A stretch of 28,366 nt of DNA from a virus: the IMG/VR virus record IMGVR_UViG_3300040960_000478, positions 1-28,366 of that record; one strand, 5' to 3'. Below are positions 21,238-27,839 of the stretch, in pieces; position 1 is the stretch's first letter; each line of letters begins with the position of its first letter. The notes below the pieces were generated by a model. That model had not been told where the DNA came from. It searched no databases and saw nothing but the letters and a program-made list of their open reading frames with translations. A program made the translations under genes and the position numbers.

Positions 21238-21792
21238 ATGCCTAAATACACAATGGAAATGGTACTGGAATACGCTAAGATTTTCCCTGAGAACGCAGAC
21301 ATGGGCAACCCAGATGGTCCTCGTGCAGCACAGGCGGTACATCAGAAGGGTGGTCAGTACACTGTCAACTGTTACTTCACTTCTGAGGGTCAGATTCAAG
21401 AGCTTGTAGACGGTGGACTTGACCTACACCCAATGAATAGTGATCGTATCAAGGAAGGTAATGAGGCGTTTGGTATCGGTAAGTACATCACACTAAAGCG
21501 ACCATTCCCTGACAACATCAAGACCTTTGAGAATAAGAATGGTACAGTGGAGGTCAACTATGGTGGAGCACCGGGGGTCGTTAATCTTACAGAAGGTCCA
21601 GAGAATAAGCGTTGGTGGTCTTATGAGGAAGATGGTCTGATTGGTAATGGTTCACGGGCTATGGTTCAGTTTGAGACCTACAGTCAGGGTGCTGGTGTAC
21701 GACTGAAGAATGTAGGTATTCTAGAGTTGGTAGAGTACGAAATTACCACAAGCGATGAAGATGACATCTTTAACATGGATGAGGTAGCCTAA
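21238..21792 (+). CDS. Single-stranded DNA-binding protein, T7 gp2.5-like
   Basis: 184 residues with a predicted OB-like core: 'GQYTVNCYFTSEGQIQELVDGG', 'GIGKYITLKRPF', 'VNYGGAPGVVNL', 'GSRAMVQFETYSQGAGVRLKNVGILELVEYE'. The acidic end 'SDEDDIFNMDEVA' is typical of SSBs that use the tail to contact polymerase and helicase. Position after the polymerase in a T7-like set supports the call. RBS AACAGGAGAAACACAC. Confidence 0.82.
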   Translation: MPKYTMEMVLEYAKIFPENADMGNPDGPRAAQAVHQKGGQYTVNCYFTSEGQIQELVDGGLDLHPMNSDRIKEGNEAFGIGKYITLKRPFPDNIKTFENKNGTVEVNYGGAPGVVNLTEGPENKRWWSYEEDGLIGNGSRAMVQFETYSQGAGVRLKNVGILELVEYEITTSDEDDIFNMDEVA

Positions 21793-21992
21793 TGGATGGT
21801 TGGAAAGATACTTACACATTCACGCAGACTGATACTGATGGGCGAGTCACTATGAAGACTATCGGCGGTAACTGGGTTACACTTGATGACTTGGCTACAG
21901 CCTTCTCTGAGTTCCTTCAGGGTTCAGGGTACACCTATGTTGAGGATGTAGACATCATTACTAAGAGTGGCGATAAGTTTGGGAGTGATTAA
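21792..21992 (+). CDS. Small hypothetical protein, 66 residues
   Basis: MDGWKDTYTFTQTDTDGRVTMK, 'WVTLDDLATAFSEFLQGSGYTYVEDVDII'. The pattern of a beta hairpin then 'FL-GxGY-YV' recurs in small phage proteins, and the following gene has a similar alpha-beta layout. One-base overlap with the SSB stop. Unknown function. Confidence 0.65.
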   Translation: MDGWKDTYTFTQTDTDGRVTMKTIGGNWVTLDDLATAFSEFLQGSGYTYVEDVDIITKSGDKFGSD

Positions 21993-21997
21993 AGGTT

Positions 21998-22201
21998 ATG
22001 CCTAAAGTAACTTTCACAGTGTCCTACGAAGAAGAAGAGTTTGGCAGGGGGGAAACCTCTTGCTACTCTCGTGAAGTAGACGACTTGGACCCTTATGATT
22101 TCCTTTGGTTTCTGATTAAGTGCTCAGAGACTATGGGGTATGACTTTAAGGATTTACAAGCGTTTACTACAGATGGAAAAGTCTACAGAACGGAGCCTTA
22201 A
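21998..22201 (+). CDS. Small hypothetical protein, 67 residues
   Basis: MPKVTFTVSYEEEEFGRGET, then 'VDDLDPYDFLWFLIKCSETMGYDFKDLQAFTTDG'. Beta hairpin followed by a helix and strand, like its neighbour at 21792 but without clear identity. Ends directly before the next ATG. Unknown. Confidence 0.65.
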   Translation: MPKVTFTVSYEEEEFGRGETSCYSREVDDLDPYDFLWFLIKCSETMGYDFKDLQAFTTDGKVYRTEP

Positions 22202-22411
22202 ATGGGACTAGAGCTTGATTGGGATATTGTAGATAAGATTACTCTTCAGTCTCTTGAGAACCACCATAAGATCAATAAAGAAATTCTTGATAACTATTAC
22301 CACAATGGTAAGTGGCTGCATAGGGATGACCTTGAGGATACCTCTCTGATGATCTATCACCTTAAGGCAGTTATTGAATACTATGGAGGTTCTGTTGACA
22401 GTGGAAGCTAA
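22202..22411 (+). CDS. Small hypothetical protein, 69 residues
   Basis: MGLELDWDIVDKITLQSLEN, 'HHKINKEILDNYYHNGKWLHRDDLEDTSLMIYHLKAVIEYYGG'. All-helical, histidine-rich. The end overlaps the ThyX gene by 17 bases. Similar helical proteins of about 70 residues are seen in phage replication regions; no function known. Confidence 0.65.
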   Translation: MGLELDWDIVDKITLQSLENHHKINKEILDNYYHNGKWLHRDDLEDTSLMIYHLKAVIEYYGGSVDSGS

Positions 22412-23060
22412 ACTTATTGCGGTTACTCAACCAGTAGTGGGGGTACCTGCAAGTAATGCTGAAGACCTTGTAGCCTTCTGTGCTCGTGTCTCTAGTGGTC
22501 GTGAGTATGAGGATCGTGGGAAAGACTATAAGGGCCTTCTCAAGTACTGTATCAAGAATAAGCATTGGTCCATCTTTGAGATGTCTAACGCTGTGGTAGA
22601 GGTTAAAGCACCAAGGGACATCTCTCGTCAGCTTCTTCGTCACCGTAGTTTTAGCTTTCAGGAGTTCTCTCAGCGATACTCTGATGAGATTGAGTTTTGT
22701 GAGCGTGAGTACCGACTTCAAGATGATACCAACAGGCAAAACTCTATAGATAACCTTACCCAAAAAGAAGCTCATTTGTGTCAGGACATGCAAGCTGGTG
22801 TGGTTGATGGTGTCAAGGTTGCCTATGAGGTTATGCGTGAAATGAATGTAGCTAAAGAGTGTTCTCGTGTTATCCTCCCTGAAGGTCTGACTATGAGTAC
22901 TCTCTATGTGCAGGGTAGCCTTCGTTCTTGGCTGCACTACCTTGAAGTACGAGATGACATTGGGGTAACTCAGAAGGAGCACGTTATGTTGGCGCGGGAG
23001 ATTCGTAAGGCTCTTGAACCTGCATTTCCTACAGTGTTAGGTATGACTAATGAAGCCTGA
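22395..23060 (+). CDS. thyX: Flavin-dependent thymidylate synthase
   Basis: About 221 residues from TTG 22395; makes dTMP from dUMP using FAD and methylene-tetrahydrofolate. The ThyX signature RHRxxSxxxxSxRY is complete ('LLRHRSFSFQEFSQRYS'), preceded by 'KHWSIFEMSNAVVEVKAPRDISRQ' and followed by 'SRVILPEGLTMSTLYVQGSLRSWLHYLEVR' with the usual catalytic region. I prefer TTG 22395 because GGAGG lies 5 bases before it and family members start close to '(K)LIAxTQ'; ATG 22383 is in frame but has no such site. It supplies thymidylate for T7-like replication. Overlaps the exonuclease gene by 11 bases. Confidence 0.94.
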   Translation: MTVEAKLIAVTQPVVGVPASNAEDLVAFCARVSSGREYEDRGKDYKGLLKYCIKNKHWSIFEMSNAVVEVKAPRDISRQLLRHRSFSFQEFSQRYSDEIEFCEREYRLQDDTNRQNSIDNLTQKEAHLCQDMQAGVVDGVKVAYEVMREMNVAKECSRVILPEGLTMSTLYVQGSLRSWLHYLEVRDDIGVTQKEHVMLAREIRKALEPAFPTVLGMTNEA

Positions 23061-23772
23061 AACAATAGACAAATGTTTGGTTGATGGGGACATTGTAGCT
23101 TATCGGTCTGCTGCTGCTACTGAAGATAAACTTGTGGAGAACACATATGACTACATAGATGATGCAATGAACTACATCGCTCAAGAGACAGTCATCTTTC
23201 CTATGGGTAGTGCTTTCAAGGTTTATCTAACTGGTAAGAGCAACTTCAGGTTTACTATTGCTAAGAGCCACCCATATAAAGGTAATCGCTCTGGTAAACC
23301 TAAGCCCATCCATCTTACAGCAGCAAGGGACTACATCGTGAGAGAGTATAGTGCGGTTATTTCCCAAGGCTGTGAGGCTGATGACCTTATCGCTATGGAG
23401 GCAGTCAAGGGTGACCCTGAGGCTACAGTTATCGCTTCTATCGACAAGGACTTCAAGACTGTCCCTTGTTGGATGTTTAACTGGGTTAAGGGGACTTTTG
23501 AGTACTCTACTGAGTGGGACTCTAAGTTGTACTTCTATGAGCAGATACTTACAGGTGATAGTGCTGACAACATCAAAGGTCTTCACCGGGTAGGTCCAGT
23601 CAAGGCTAAGAAGATTCTTGAGGGTGCTACTACTGAGGAAGAGTTGTTTCAGAAGTGCCTAGATGCCTACGAGGGTGACTTGGGGCGAGTAGTAGAGAAT
23701 GGTCAATTACTACACTTACAGAGGTATAAAGGTGAACTATGGGAGCCACCGACTAAAGGTGGTTTAGTCTAA
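23050..23772 (+). CDS. 5'-3' exonuclease, T7 gp6 / flap-nuclease-like
   Basis: 240 residues. The acidic active-site motifs are in family order: 'LVDGDIVAY' (near residue 10), 'GCEADDLIAMEA' (near 107), 'ASIDKDFKT' (near 129) and 'TGDSADNIKGLHRVGPVKAKKIL' (near 169), the last being the helix-hairpin-helix/H3TH. It would remove RNA primers and degrade host DNA, feeding nucleotide recycling. Overlaps ThyX (11 bases) and endonuclease I (1 base). Confidence 0.92.
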   Translation: MKPETIDKCLVDGDIVAYRSAAATEDKLVENTYDYIDDAMNYIAQETVIFPMGSAFKVYLTGKSNFRFTIAKSHPYKGNRSGKPKPIHLTAARDYIVREYSAVISQGCEADDLIAMEAVKGDPEATVIASIDKDFKTVPCWMFNWVKGTFEYSTEWDSKLYFYEQILTGDSADNIKGLHRVGPVKAKKILEGATTEEELFQKCLDAYEGDLGRVVENGQLLHLQRYKGELWEPPTKGGLV

Positions 23773-24152
23773 TGGGAACCCCCAAAAGGAGTGACTTCAA
23801 GTCAGGGCTAGAGTACAACATAGCTAAACAACTTGACAACTTAGGTATCGCTGTAGAGTATGAGACCCTAAAAGTGCCTTACCAGCGTAAGGTATCCACC
23901 TACAAACCTGACTTCCTGCTTCCTAACGGGATCATTATTGAAGGTAAGGGTAGGTTCAAGCCTGAAGATAGGGCAAAGCATCTACTGGTTAAAGAGCAAC
24001 ACCCTGAGTTAGATATTAGGTTTGTTTTCAGTAACTCGAACAGTAAGCTAAACAAGAACTCTAAGACAACTTATGCCTCTTGGTGTGAGAAACATGGGTT
24101 CCTATATTCTGATAAGGTGATACCAGAAAGTTGGATCAATGAGAAAGATTAA
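23772..24152 (+). CDS. Endonuclease I (Holliday-junction resolvase), T7 gp3-like
   Basis: 126 residues (T7 gp3 has 149). Catalytic E14 ('SGLEY'), D47 ('YKPDFLLPNG'), E57 and K59 ('IIEGKG') match T7 E20, D55, E65 and K67 with nearly equal spacing; 'KHLLVKEQHPELDIRFVFS' and 'CEKHGFLYSDKVIPESWI' are strongly T7-like. It resolves branched DNA before packaging and helps host DNA breakdown. Its end overlaps a 49-residue gene by 14 bases. Confidence 0.95.
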   Translation: MGTPKRSDFKSGLEYNIAKQLDNLGIAVEYETLKVPYQRKVSTYKPDFLLPNGIIIEGKGRFKPEDRAKHLLVKEQHPELDIRFVFSNSNSKLNKNSKTTYASWCEKHGFLYSDKVIPESWINEKD

Positions 24153-24288
24153 CGCAATAGAAAAGGACTACTGGTGGGAGATTAAGACTTACCTTGAGAA
24201 CCCCTCTAAGGAAGCCCTTGTGGACCTACTTGAGCAAGTCTATGAGGATGGTTACTGGGCGGGTTACTCCGAGGGCTGTGATGACTGA
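24139..24288 (+). CDS. Small acidic hypothetical protein, 49 residues
   Basis: MRKINAIEKDYWWEIKTYLE, 'NPSKEALVDLLEQVYEDGYWAGYSEGCDD'. Helical, Trp/Tyr-rich, with an 'A-GY-EG' ending found in many small phage proteins. It overlaps the endonuclease (14 bases) and the next gene (8 bases, ATGACTGA). Unknown. Confidence 0.6.
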   Translation: MRKINAIEKDYWWEIKTYLENPSKEALVDLLEQVYEDGYWAGYSEGCDD

Positions 24289-24523
24289 CACTAACTCAAA
24301 CAAACTATTAGTATGGCGAGTAGAGCAACTCTTTGGGCCTGATGACTTATCAGATGAAGCACTAGATGATGGTATTGAAGCTGTAGTTGTAGTTATGGTA
24401 TCTGACCCTGAAGACCCTGAGAGTTATGGAGATATGGATATGTTCTTTGATAGTTTTAATGATGCTTACGATTTTAGTATTGCAGTGATGAACTCTATGG
24501 AACCGTTGGAGATTGAAGTATGA
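24281..24523 (+). CDS. Very acidic hypothetical protein, 80 residues
   Basis: MTDTNSNKLLVWRVEQLFGPDDLSDEALDDG, 'VVVVMVSDPEDPESYGDMDMFFDSFNDAYDFSIAVMNSMEPLEIEV'. A long run of Asp/Glu around a hydrophobic beta core; acidity suggests a DNA mimic or adapter, which is only a guess. I use ATG 24281 because of the ATGACTGA overlap; an in-frame upstream start would run far into the preceding gene. Confidence 0.6.
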   Translation: MTDTNSNKLLVWRVEQLFGPDDLSDEALDDGIEAVVVVMVSDPEDPESYGDMDMFFDSFNDAYDFSIAVMNSMEPLEIEV

Positions 24524-24603
24524 CACAGATAACTTTTTGGGTAGTGATTGGTTTGGTCTGCCTAGTGGCTTGGGGTATTGGAGCTTGGTTGAGTGATGAC
24601 TAA
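24520..24603 (+). CDS. Tiny single-membrane-span peptide, 27 residues
   Basis: MTQITFWVVIGLVCLVAWGI, then GAWLSDD. About 20 hydrophobic residues bounded by a short polar N-terminus and an acidic C-terminus, so one transmembrane helix with a GxxxxxxxxG-type face. It overlaps the previous stop (ATGA) and the next start, as real genes do here. Possible roles include membrane tether or holin-like helper; neither is proven. Confidence 0.55.
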   Translation: MTQITFWVVIGLVCLVAWGIGAWLSDD

Positions 24604-24781
24604 AGAAGAAAGTTTTGACAAGCTCTACGATGACTGGGTATCTTCTGGGTTTGATAAAAAGCTATCCCCATCAATAGACAGAGTTGACACATCAAAAGGA
24701 TACACACTAGATAATATGAGGTGGCTTACCCACTCAGAAAACTCTAGTATAGGCGCAAAGAGTAGGATTAAAAATGGCTAA
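24596..24781 (+). CDS. Short HNH-like C-terminal fragment, 61 residues
   Basis: MTKEESFDKLYDDWVSSGFD, then 'SPSIDRVDTSKGYTLDNMRWLTHSENSS'. The 'SIDRxDxSKGYTxDNxRWLTHxEN' segment is the second half of a small HNH-type nuclease domain; no DH-containing upstream half or Cys pairs are present. This may be a truncated homing nuclease or a reduced DNA-binding domain. GTG at 24593 is an alternative start. Overlaps both neighbours by 8 bases. Confidence 0.6.
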   Translation: MTKEESFDKLYDDWVSSGFDKKLSPSIDRVDTSKGYTLDNMRWLTHSENSSIGAKSRIKNG

Positions 24782-25547
24782 AGATATATTGTGCGTCCCG
24801 GATTGCCATGCTCATCCTGACTTCAACAATGATAGGGCAGACTGGTTGGGTAAATTCATCCTTGACCGTAAGCCTGATGTTGTGGTTAATATGGGTGACA
24901 CCTTTGACATGCCCTCTTTGAGTAGCTACGACAAGGGTAAGGCTTCTTTTCATGGTGCATCTTATGAGCGGGATATTGAAGCTGGACTTGACTTCCTAGA
25001 CCGTATGTGGCACCCAATTAAGAAGGCTAAAAAGAAACGTCCTTACAGTGTGTTCCTAGAGGGTAATCACTGTCACAGGCTTAAGAAGGTTCTTGAGTTT
25101 GATCCCCATCTAGCAGGAGACCGCTTTGGGGTTAGCTACAAAAACTACCAACTGGCGGATTACCATAATGAAGTTGTTTACTACGAAGGGCAAACACCGG
25201 GTATCTTCACCATTGAAGGCATTAGCTTTGCTCACTATCTTATCAGTGGTGTCATGGGTCGGCCTATTGGTGGTGAGCATCATGCAGCTTCTCTTATTGC
25301 CAAAACTCACTCCTCTTGTGTTGTTGCTCATACCCATACTGTTGATTGGGCTGTTCGCTGTACTGTTACTGATAAAACTGTTATGGGGCTTGTGGCGGGT
25401 GTATATCAAGACTATGACGCCAAGTGGGCAGGTAGTTGTAACGACTTGTGGTGGAGTGGTATTGTCTACCTACGAGGTGCAGAAGACGGAAGATATGATC
25501 CAGAGTTTATTAGCCTTGCGGCACTTCGAGGAGAATATGGACCATGA
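24774..25547 (+). CDS. Calcineurin-like metallophosphoesterase
   Basis: 257 residues with the two-metal motifs in order: 'VPDCHAH' (D10, H12), 'MGDTFD' (D42), 'EGNHCHR' (N98, H99) and 'VVAHTHT' near residue 185. The same enzymes in other phages are described as phosphoesterases of unknown substrate; nucleotide or RNA end trimming are possibilities. Located between nuclease and methyltransferase genes, overlapping the latter by 4 bases (ATGA). Confidence 0.88.
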   Translation: MAKDILCVPDCHAHPDFNNDRADWLGKFILDRKPDVVVNMGDTFDMPSLSSYDKGKASFHGASYERDIEAGLDFLDRMWHPIKKAKKKRPYSVFLEGNHCHRLKKVLEFDPHLAGDRFGVSYKNYQLADYHNEVVYYEGQTPGIFTIEGISFAHYLISGVMGRPIGGEHHAASLIAKTHSSCVVAHTHTVDWAVRCTVTDKTVMGLVAGVYQDYDAKWAGSCNDLWWSGIVYLRGAEDGRYDPEFISLAALRGEYGP

Positions 25548-26080
25548 GTAAGAGGAGCAACTTCGAGAAAGTACCTCGTGATTGGTACCCCACAACTGAT
25601 CCTAAAGCTATACCACCTAAGTTAGTGGAGTTTATTAGAGGTAAAAACTATGCAGAACCTTGTTACGGTAATGGTGACCTTGAAGACCTCTTGATGGATG
25701 TAGCTACATGCAAGTGGAGGAGCGACATTAGGGAAACTGTAGGCTCCTCTAAAGTAATGGATGCTCTGTGCCTATCAAAAGAAGATATTGCTAGGTGTCA
25801 GCTAATCGTTACTAATCCACCATTTTCTAGAGATGTACTCTTGCCTTTGTTGGATCACTTCATTAGCATTAAGCCTACTTGGTTGTTGCTACCAGCAGAC
25901 TACATGCACAACCAGTACTTCAGTGACTACATGAAAAGGTGCTCTAGGGTGGTGTCTGTAGGTAGGGTCTGTTGGTTCCCTAAGGAGGGCAAGAGGGTGG
26001 CTTCTACAGATAATTTTATGTGGGCTTATTGGGAGAAAGATGCAAGTGAAACCAAAACGATTTTCTACGGAAGAGGCTGA
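25544..26080 (+). CDS. N6-adenine DNA methyltransferase-like protein, HNH inserted at its 3' end
   Basis: 178 residues. The SAM-binding motif is 'AEPCYGNGDLE' (37-47), and catalytic motif IV is 'IVTNPPFSRD' (88-97, NPPF), as in phage adenine methyltransferases; 'NFMWAYWEKD...TIFYGRG' is the conserved C-terminus. It likely protects phage DNA or modifies it against restriction. The HNH gene starts inside its last 40 bases. A second, independent-looking version of the same C-terminus follows the HNH gene (26503-26586), so the tail used here was probably brought in or rebuilt at insertion. Confidence 0.82.
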   Translation: MSKRSNFEKVPRDWYPTTDPKAIPPKLVEFIRGKNYAEPCYGNGDLEDLLMDVATCKWRSDIRETVGSSKVMDALCLSKEDIARCQLIVTNPPFSRDVLLPLLDHFISIKPTWLLLPADYMHNQYFSDYMKRCSRVVSVGRVCWFPKEGKRVASTDNFMWAYWEKDASETKTIFYGRG

Positions 26081-26519
26081 AGAATTTAAAGCTAGGTTCT
26101 ATTACGATGGTCATAACCTAAGGTTCAAAAAGAAGGTTAGAGGTAAAGAGGTTGGTGATCTAGTGGGTTCTCCTTGCTCAAGGGGTTATCGACAAGTTGC
26201 AGTTCTCGGAAGAAAACACCTCGTTCATCGGATTATTTACTTTATGCTTACGGCAGAGGAGCCACCTTGCGTTGACCATATAGATGGAAACCCTAGTAAT
26301 AACTCTGAGAACAACCTTAGGGCAGCTACGAAGTCAGAAAACTGCTTCAACAAAAAGCACCACAAAGGTAAAGGTTACCGCAGGTATAGGAATGGTAAGT
26401 TTGAGGTGTATGCTTCTGAAGGTAATAAGTATAAATCACTAGGTTACTTCAATACAGAAGAGGAAGCAAAAGAGGCTAGGAAGAGGTATGAGCATGATAA
26501 ATATGGAGATTTTTGCTGA
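26040..26519 (+). CDS. HNH homing endonuclease with AP2-like C-terminal domain
   Basis: 159 residues. The HNH core is 'HLVHRIIYFMLTAEEPPCVDHIDGNPSNNSENNLRAAT' (near residues 60-97), and the C-terminal 'YRRYRNGKFEVYASEG...SLGYFNTEEEAKEARKRYE' is an AP2/NUMOD-like DNA-binding module. Such free-standing or intron-borne enzymes spread by cutting uninserted alleles. It overlaps the end of the methyltransferase by 41 bases and is directly followed by a leftover methyltransferase tail, which identifies its insertion site. Confidence 0.92.
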   Translation: MQVKPKRFSTEEAEEFKARFYYDGHNLRFKKKVRGKEVGDLVGSPCSRGYRQVAVLGRKHLVHRIIYFMLTAEEPPCVDHIDGNPSNNSENNLRAATKSENCFNKKHHKGKGYRRYRNGKFEVYASEGNKYKSLGYFNTEEEAKEARKRYEHDKYGDFC

Positions 26520-26586
26520 TTCTGCATGGTACTTCTGGGTTAAAGGTGCTACAACAGATACAAGGACGGAGTTTTATGGAAGATAG
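26503..26586 (+). pseudogene. Leftover methyltransferase C-terminus downstream of HNH gene
   Basis: In this frame: MEIFADSAWYFWVKGATTDTRTEFYGR, stop. It aligns with the methyltransferase end (NFMWAYWEKDASETKTIFYGR): shared W, Y, W, K, A, T, T, FYGR. It is out of frame with the intact gene and has no upstream domain. The next gene's ATG (26576) overlaps its stop, a normal junction in this arm, so this was probably the original end of the methyltransferase. Confidence 0.75.
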
Positions 26587-26926
26587 CTACACACCGGACA
26601 ACTGGGTGGTCCTAAAGATTAACCTTCCAGATGACCCACACTATAGGGTGCTTGCAGGTTGGTCTGGGGGTTACCTTGATGGTGATAGTTGGAGACTTAA
26701 CTCAGGTATCACCTCCCATGAGTTTGATGGGGACGATTGGTACTTCTATGGCTCTAGTGGTAGTTGTTATGAGTGCTATGTGGATAGTTACCGTATGAGT
26801 GGCAGCATGTCTCATGTCTATCAAAACCTAATCAATAAGTATGGTGAAGATGTAATTCAACTTGTAGAGGATCAAGAGTGGAACAAGAAGGGATGGGATT
26901 GGATCATAAAGCACGATACTACATAG
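26576..26926 (+). CDS. Phage hypothetical protein, 116 residues
   Basis: MEDSYTPDNWVVLKINLPDD, 'YRVLAGWSGGYLDGDSWRLNSGI', 'DGDDWYFYGSSGSCYECYVDSYRMS', then helices. I recall this type (TPDNWVVLK...VLAGWSGGYLxGDSWRxNSGI) in many phages with no known function. Start chosen at 26576 (GGAG 4 bases upstream); an in-frame start at 26513 would read from the HNH end. Intact. Confidence 0.7.
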   Translation: MEDSYTPDNWVVLKINLPDDPHYRVLAGWSGGYLDGDSWRLNSGITSHEFDGDDWYFYGSSGSCYECYVDSYRMSGSMSHVYQNLINKYGEDVIQLVEDQEWNKKGWDWIIKHDTT

Positions 26927-27081
26927 ATGTATGGGATGTGGATAACACTTGGGATGTATGGCAGGACAATGGTAAGTTGACTTTCCCTAGTCATATTGCT
27001 AACTGTGATTCACTTGAACAAGCTAAACTAGTACGGGATGCACTTGAGTCATTCCCTAAGGAACTGGAGGATTATTTATAA
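26878..27081 (+). CDS. Small hypothetical protein, 67 residues
   Basis: MEQEGMGLDHKARYYIDVWD, 'DNTWDVWQDNGKLTFPSHIANCDSLEQAKLVRDALESF'. Beta hairpin plus helix. GTG start at 26878 with GAGG upstream; an ATG at 26893 is also possible. Overlaps the previous gene by 49 bases, which makes the exact start uncertain. Confidence 0.6.
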   Translation: MEQEGMGLDHKARYYIDVWDVDNTWDVWQDNGKLTFPSHIANCDSLEQAKLVRDALESFPKELEDYL

Positions 27082-27531
27082 ATGATCACTAACGAAGATA
27101 TCGAAGCGTTTTCTGACAGCTACGCTTACTGGACTGAACCTGAAGCACATTATGCTACACCAATGCAGATGGTAAAATACTTTAAGGAGTTCACTGGTCA
27201 AGAGGGTACTCCTGAACTGTATGAAGGGCTTATTGACGAAGAGTACGATGAGTGGAACTTTGAACTTAACCTCCAAAGTAGTGAGTTTTCCAAGCACTAT
27301 GCTCAAAAGTATAACCCAGAGGCAGAACTTAAAGAACTCGCTGACTTGGTGTATGTGATTTTTGGTTATGCTTTGAGTAAGGGGTGGAACCTTGATGAAG
27401 CTCTCTACCGGGTACACGTCAATAACATCCTACGAGTAAAGCAACCTGATGGTACTGTTAAGCGGCGTGAAGATGGGAAGATTCTTAAAGTGGATAACCC
27501 ACCTAAAGTACGACTAGAAGACCTTGTGTAG
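27082..27531 (+). CDS. MazG-like nucleotide pyrophosphohydrolase
   Basis: 149 residues, four-helix all-alpha NTP pyrophosphatase type. The metal-binding 'EEYDEW' (near residue 53) and 'ELKELADLVYVIFGYAL' (near residue 84) are the EExxE and ExxD signatures; 'EALYRVHVNNILRV' completes the fold. The family hydrolyses NTPs or (p)ppGpp-like nucleotides; in phages it is thought to tune the host nucleotide pool. ATG directly follows the previous stop. Neighbour of DUF1127 and reductase genes. Confidence 0.85.
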   Translation: MITNEDIEAFSDSYAYWTEPEAHYATPMQMVKYFKEFTGQEGTPELYEGLIDEEYDEWNFELNLQSSEFSKHYAQKYNPEAELKELADLVYVIFGYALSKGWNLDEALYRVHVNNILRVKQPDGTVKRREDGKILKVDNPPKVRLEDLV

Positions 27532-27659
27532 TTAAAAATGGTAATGACCTTTTCCAAAAGCTACTGAGACACAAGTATCTAACAGAATTGGCAACGATCT
27601 TTTACATGAGATAAGCCTTTGGAATTGACTAAAATACAACAGAAAAAAGAAAGAACAAT
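27532..27659. other. Intergenic gap before DUF1127/reductase operon
   Basis: 128 bases, the longest gap in the right end. A loosely repeated 15-mer, TGGTAATGACCTTTT (27539) and TGGCAACGATCTTTT (27589), lies 50 bases apart. TTGACT at 27626 has no good -10 partner. The AAAATGAACTTATATA motif is absent. Probable site of a separate promoter, not proven. Confidence 0.45.
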
Positions 27660-27839
27660 ATGAACTGGCTTAAGCGATATTGGTACTACCTAAAAACATG
27701 GCGTTATCATCGTCAAGTAATCAAAGAACTAAACCAACTAACTGATAAAGAACTAAACGATATTGGTATCAACCGAGGGGACATTGACCGTCTTGTTTGG
27801 TTGGAAGCTGACAAAACTGCACGTGGAGGTGCTGAATGA
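27660..27839 (+). CDS. DUF1127 (YjiS-like) small protein
   Basis: 59 residues: MNWLKRYWYYLKTWRYHRQV, 'IKELNQLTDKELNDIGINRGDIDRLVW'. The 'R-x-L-x-x-L-(S/T)-D-x-E-L-x-D-I-G-(I/L)-x-R-x-D-I' core is the DUF1127 signature, abundant in Alphaproteobacteria, where short members affect RNA turnover and phosphate or stress physiology. The basic N-terminal helix would contact nucleic acid or membrane. It overlaps the reductase gene (ATGA), so both are probably made together. Likely of host origin. Confidence 0.85.
   Translation: MNWLKRYWYYLKTWRYHRQVIKELNQLTDKELNDIGINRGDIDRLVWLEADKTARGGAE

Noticed and set aside
24194-24280. Upstream extension of the acidic protein gene at 24281
   Set aside because: It overlaps almost the whole 49-residue gene in another frame; ATG 24281 gives the usual ATGACTGA overlap.
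27589-27659. A cobalamin riboswitch before the reductase operon
   Set aside because: The gap is too short and shows no B12-box-like sequence or strong stems.
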